From NCBI GenBank assembly GCA_903930085.1, contig CAIYXD010000102.1:1-7610 (forward strand): a DNA stretch of 7,610 nt, read 5' to 3'. The DNA comes from an uncultured Flavobacteriia bacterium. Lineage in GTDB: Bacteria > Bacteroidota > Bacteroidia > Flavobacteriales_D > Crocinitomicaceae. Below are positions 5,724-7,610 of this stretch, in pieces. The position numbers and the translations under genes were made by a program. The notes below the pieces were generated by a model. It worked only from the letters and a program-made list of their open reading frames with translations. It did no database searches and had not been told where the DNA came from. Position 1 is the first letter of the stretch; the number at the start of each line of letters is the position of its first letter.

Positions 5724-7610
5724 AAAAAACGCTCTTAATTGCCTATCTCCTGCTTTGTTCTCAAGCATATTCTCAAACAAAATTTGCACAATTAGACCAA
5801 GAACTTCCTACTCCGAATGAGTATAGAACTGCTGGCGGTGCACCCGGACATAATTATTACCAGCAAAAAGCCGATTATAAAATTGCAATTACAATTGACG
5901 ATGCAACGCAAAAATTGACTGGCGATGAGACAATTACCTACACCAATAATTCACCCGACAAATTGGAATACCTTTGGTTGCAATTGGATCAGAACATCTA
6001 CGATTTACAATCCGACACCAAAATAATCGAAATTGAAAAAATGGAGGATTTTAAGAACATTGGAGATGTAAAGAAGAAATTCTTTCACTACGATGGTGGA
6101 TTTAAAATCGAATCCATCACCACAACATCTGGACAAAAAATGAGCTTTTCCATCAATAAAACGATGCTGCGCATAAACTTGAGTAAACCGTTACTTCCAA
6201 ATTCTAGCATTGCCTTTAAAGTGAAGTGGTGGTACAATATAAACGATAGAATGGCCGTTGGTGGCAGATCTGGCTACGAATATTTTGAAAAAGATAAAAA
6301 TTACCTTTATACCATTGCGCAATTCTTTCCGCGCATGTGCGTCTACGACGATGTGGAAGGTTGGCAAAATAAACAATTCCTAGGTCGTGGAGAATTTGCG
6401 CTGCCATTTGGGGATTACGATGTTTCCATCACCGTTCCTTCCGATCATATTGTTGGAGCAACAGGCGAATTACAAAATGGAAATTCCGTTTTAACAGCAG
6501 AACAACGCAAGCGCTTTGAAAAAGCAAAACTAGCCGACTCTCCGATTATGGTGGTCACGCAAGACGAAGCAGAGAAAAAAGAAAAATCAAAGGAAAAAGG
6601 ATTAAAAACATGGAACTTTAAAGCTACAAATGTCCGAGATTTTGCCTTTGCATCTTCCCGAAAATTCATTTGGGACGCCCAAGCTGTAAAAGTTGGTGGC
6701 AAAACCGTTCTAGCAATGTCTTATTATCCAAAAGAAGGAAATCCACTTTGGGAAAAATACTCTACAAAATTGGTGGCACACACCATAAAAACATACTCCA
6801 AATACACCGTAGATTATCCTTATCCTGTTGCGATTTCCGTGCATTCCAAATGGATCGGTATGGAATACCCAATGATTTGTTTCAATGGTGGACGTCCAGA
6901 AGAAGATGGAACGTATTCCGCAGACACAAAATATGGCATGTGGGGCGTAATAATTCATGAAGTTGGACACAATTTTTTCCCAATGATTATCAATTCCGAT
7001 GAGCGCCAATGGACTTGGATGGACGAAGGACTGAATACATTTGTGCAATACCTTACCGAGCAAGAATGGGAACGCGCTTATCCTTCCAGAAGAGGTCCTG
7101 CGTATATGATCGCAGATTACATGCGCAGTGAAAAACAATTTATTTCGCCAATTATGACCAATTCCGAATCTATTTTTCAGTTTGGAAATAATGCATATGG
7201 CAAACCGGCAACAGCACTAAATATTTTACGTGAAACAATCATGGGGCGGGAATTATTTGATTATGCCTTTAAAATATATTGTGAACGCTGGAAATTCAAG
7301 CATCCAACGCCAGCAGATTTTTTCCGGACAATGGAAGATGCGTCTGCAGTTGATTTGGACTGGTTTTGGAGGGGTTGGTTCTACTCTACCGATAATGTGG
7401 ATGTTTCTCTAGATAATGTAAAATGGTTTCAATTGAACACGTATAATCCAGAAATGGAAAAACCATTCCAAGAAGCAAGATCCAATTCAAAAGATAAATT
7501 CATTGGCGACACCAGAAACAAAGATTCCATAAAAGAAACTATAAATGAGCTCGACCCTGCAATCGATGATTATTACGCCAAACGAAATATCTACCTAATA
7601 GATGCATTAG
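5720..7610 (+). CDS. Exported M1-family zinc metallopeptidase (C-terminus beyond window)
   Basis: The frame is open for 630 codons and reaches the right edge without a stop. Residues 1-18 form a signal peptide (MKKTLLIAYLLLCSQAYS, then Gln), so the enzyme works in the periplasm or outside. An N-terminal beta domain (about 40-270) contains DYKIAITIDDATQKLTGDE, the usual M1 opening. The catalytic domain carries G380-M-E-Y-P, the Bacteroidota variant of the GxMEN exopeptidase motif. It also has the zinc site HEVGH (413-417; His413, Glu414, His417) with third ligand Glu436 in WMDEG, 18 residues after His417. Tyr493 in AYGKPATAL is the probable transition-state tyrosine. All expected residues are present, so activity is likely; the family cleaves N-terminal residues from peptides, and the real substrate is unknown. 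A charged insert rich in Lys and Glu lies at 282-296. Bacteroidota relatives usually extend past this point, so a C-terminal domain is probably missing. ATG overlaps the DUF6702 stop. Confidence 0.93.
   Translation, partial: MKKTLLIAYLLLCSQAYSQTKFAQLDQELPTPNEYRTAGGAPGHNYYQQKADYKIAITIDDATQKLTGDETITYTNNSPDKLEYLWLQLDQNIYDLQSDTKIIEIEKMEDFKNIGDVKKKFFHYDGGFKIESITTTSGQKMSFSINKTMLRINLSKPLLPNSSIAFKVKWWYNINDRMAVGGRSGYEYFEKDKNYLYTIAQFFPRMCVYDDVEGWQNKQFLGRGEFALPFGDYDVSITVPSDHIVGATGELQNGNSVLTAEQRKRFEKAKLADSPIMVVTQDEAEKKEKSKEKGLKTWNFKATNVRDFAFASSRKFIWDAQAVKVGGKTVLAMSYYPKEGNPLWEKYSTKLVAHTIKTYSKYTVDYPYPVAISVHSKWIGMEYPMICFNGGRPEEDGTYSADTKYGMWGVIIHEVGHNFFPMIINSDERQWTWMDEGLNTFVQYLTEQEWERAYPSRRGPAYMIADYMRSEKQFISPIMTNSESIFQFGNNAYGKPATALNILRETIMGRELFDYAFKIYCERWKFKHPTPADFFRTMEDASAVDLDWFWRGWFYSTDNVDVSLDNVKWFQLNTYNPEMEKPFQEARSNSKDKFIGDTRNKDSIKETINELDPAIDDYYAKRNIYLIDAL

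Noticed and set aside
6710..7138. 142-codon minus-strand frame and a 96-codon plus-strand frame (6670-6960) inside the peptidase gene.
   Set aside because: Both are shadows of the intact M1 peptidase frame, which carries all zinc-site residues; neither product resembles a known family.

Overview
The window looks like a chromosomal segment from a Bacteroidota bacterium, most likely of the order Flavobacteriales. Four things point there. The DNA is AT-rich. Several genes are preceded by TAnnTTTG-type promoter boxes, the Bacteroidota -7 element. Shine-Dalgarno sequences are lacking. The gene families (DUF6702, a GMEYP-type M1 peptidase, a long YidC with Lys in the hydrophilic-groove position, a Bacteroidota-style toxin-23-domain protein) are typical of the phylum. 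The genus cannot be fixed from this sequence.

Layout. Positions 1-128 (minus strand) hold the first 42 codons of a membrane protein, probably a LytS-type sensor histidine kinase. It diverges from a plus-strand gene at 243-1148 that encodes an exported 301-residue protein with a C-terminal 'polymorphic toxin type 23'-like region. Next come pyrG (CTP synthase, 1257-2870) and yidC (membrane insertase, 2875-4884), 4 nt apart and evidently one operon, which ends at a strong intrinsic terminator (4904-4935). The 338-nt gap 4885-5222 carries that terminator and a structured GC-rich intergenic element (about 5006-5093) of a type I recognise as dispersed in flavobacterial genomes. A second operon follows: a DUF6702 exported protein (5223-5723) overlaps by 4 nt a secreted or periplasmic M1-family zinc metallopeptidase (5720 to beyond the right edge).

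How the genes work together. pyrG makes CTP for nucleic acid and phospholipid synthesis, and yidC inserts inner-membrane proteins. They share transcription rather than a pathway. DUF6702 and the M1 peptidase are both exported and translationally coupled, which suggests a shared envelope role.

Start sites were revised for three genes. Upstream in-frame starts at 177, 1212 and 5208 are rejected because the better ATGs at 243, 1257 and 5223 each lie 25-27 nt downstream of a TAnnTTTG-like box.

I see no CRISPR, tRNA, rRNA, insertion sequence or recognisable phage gene. Most of the window is ordinary core genome. The points most worth a second look are the intergenic repeat element, the toxin-23-domain protein (which looks more like an orphan outer-membrane beta-barrel than a toxin) and a 28-bp near-perfect palindrome inside its gene.
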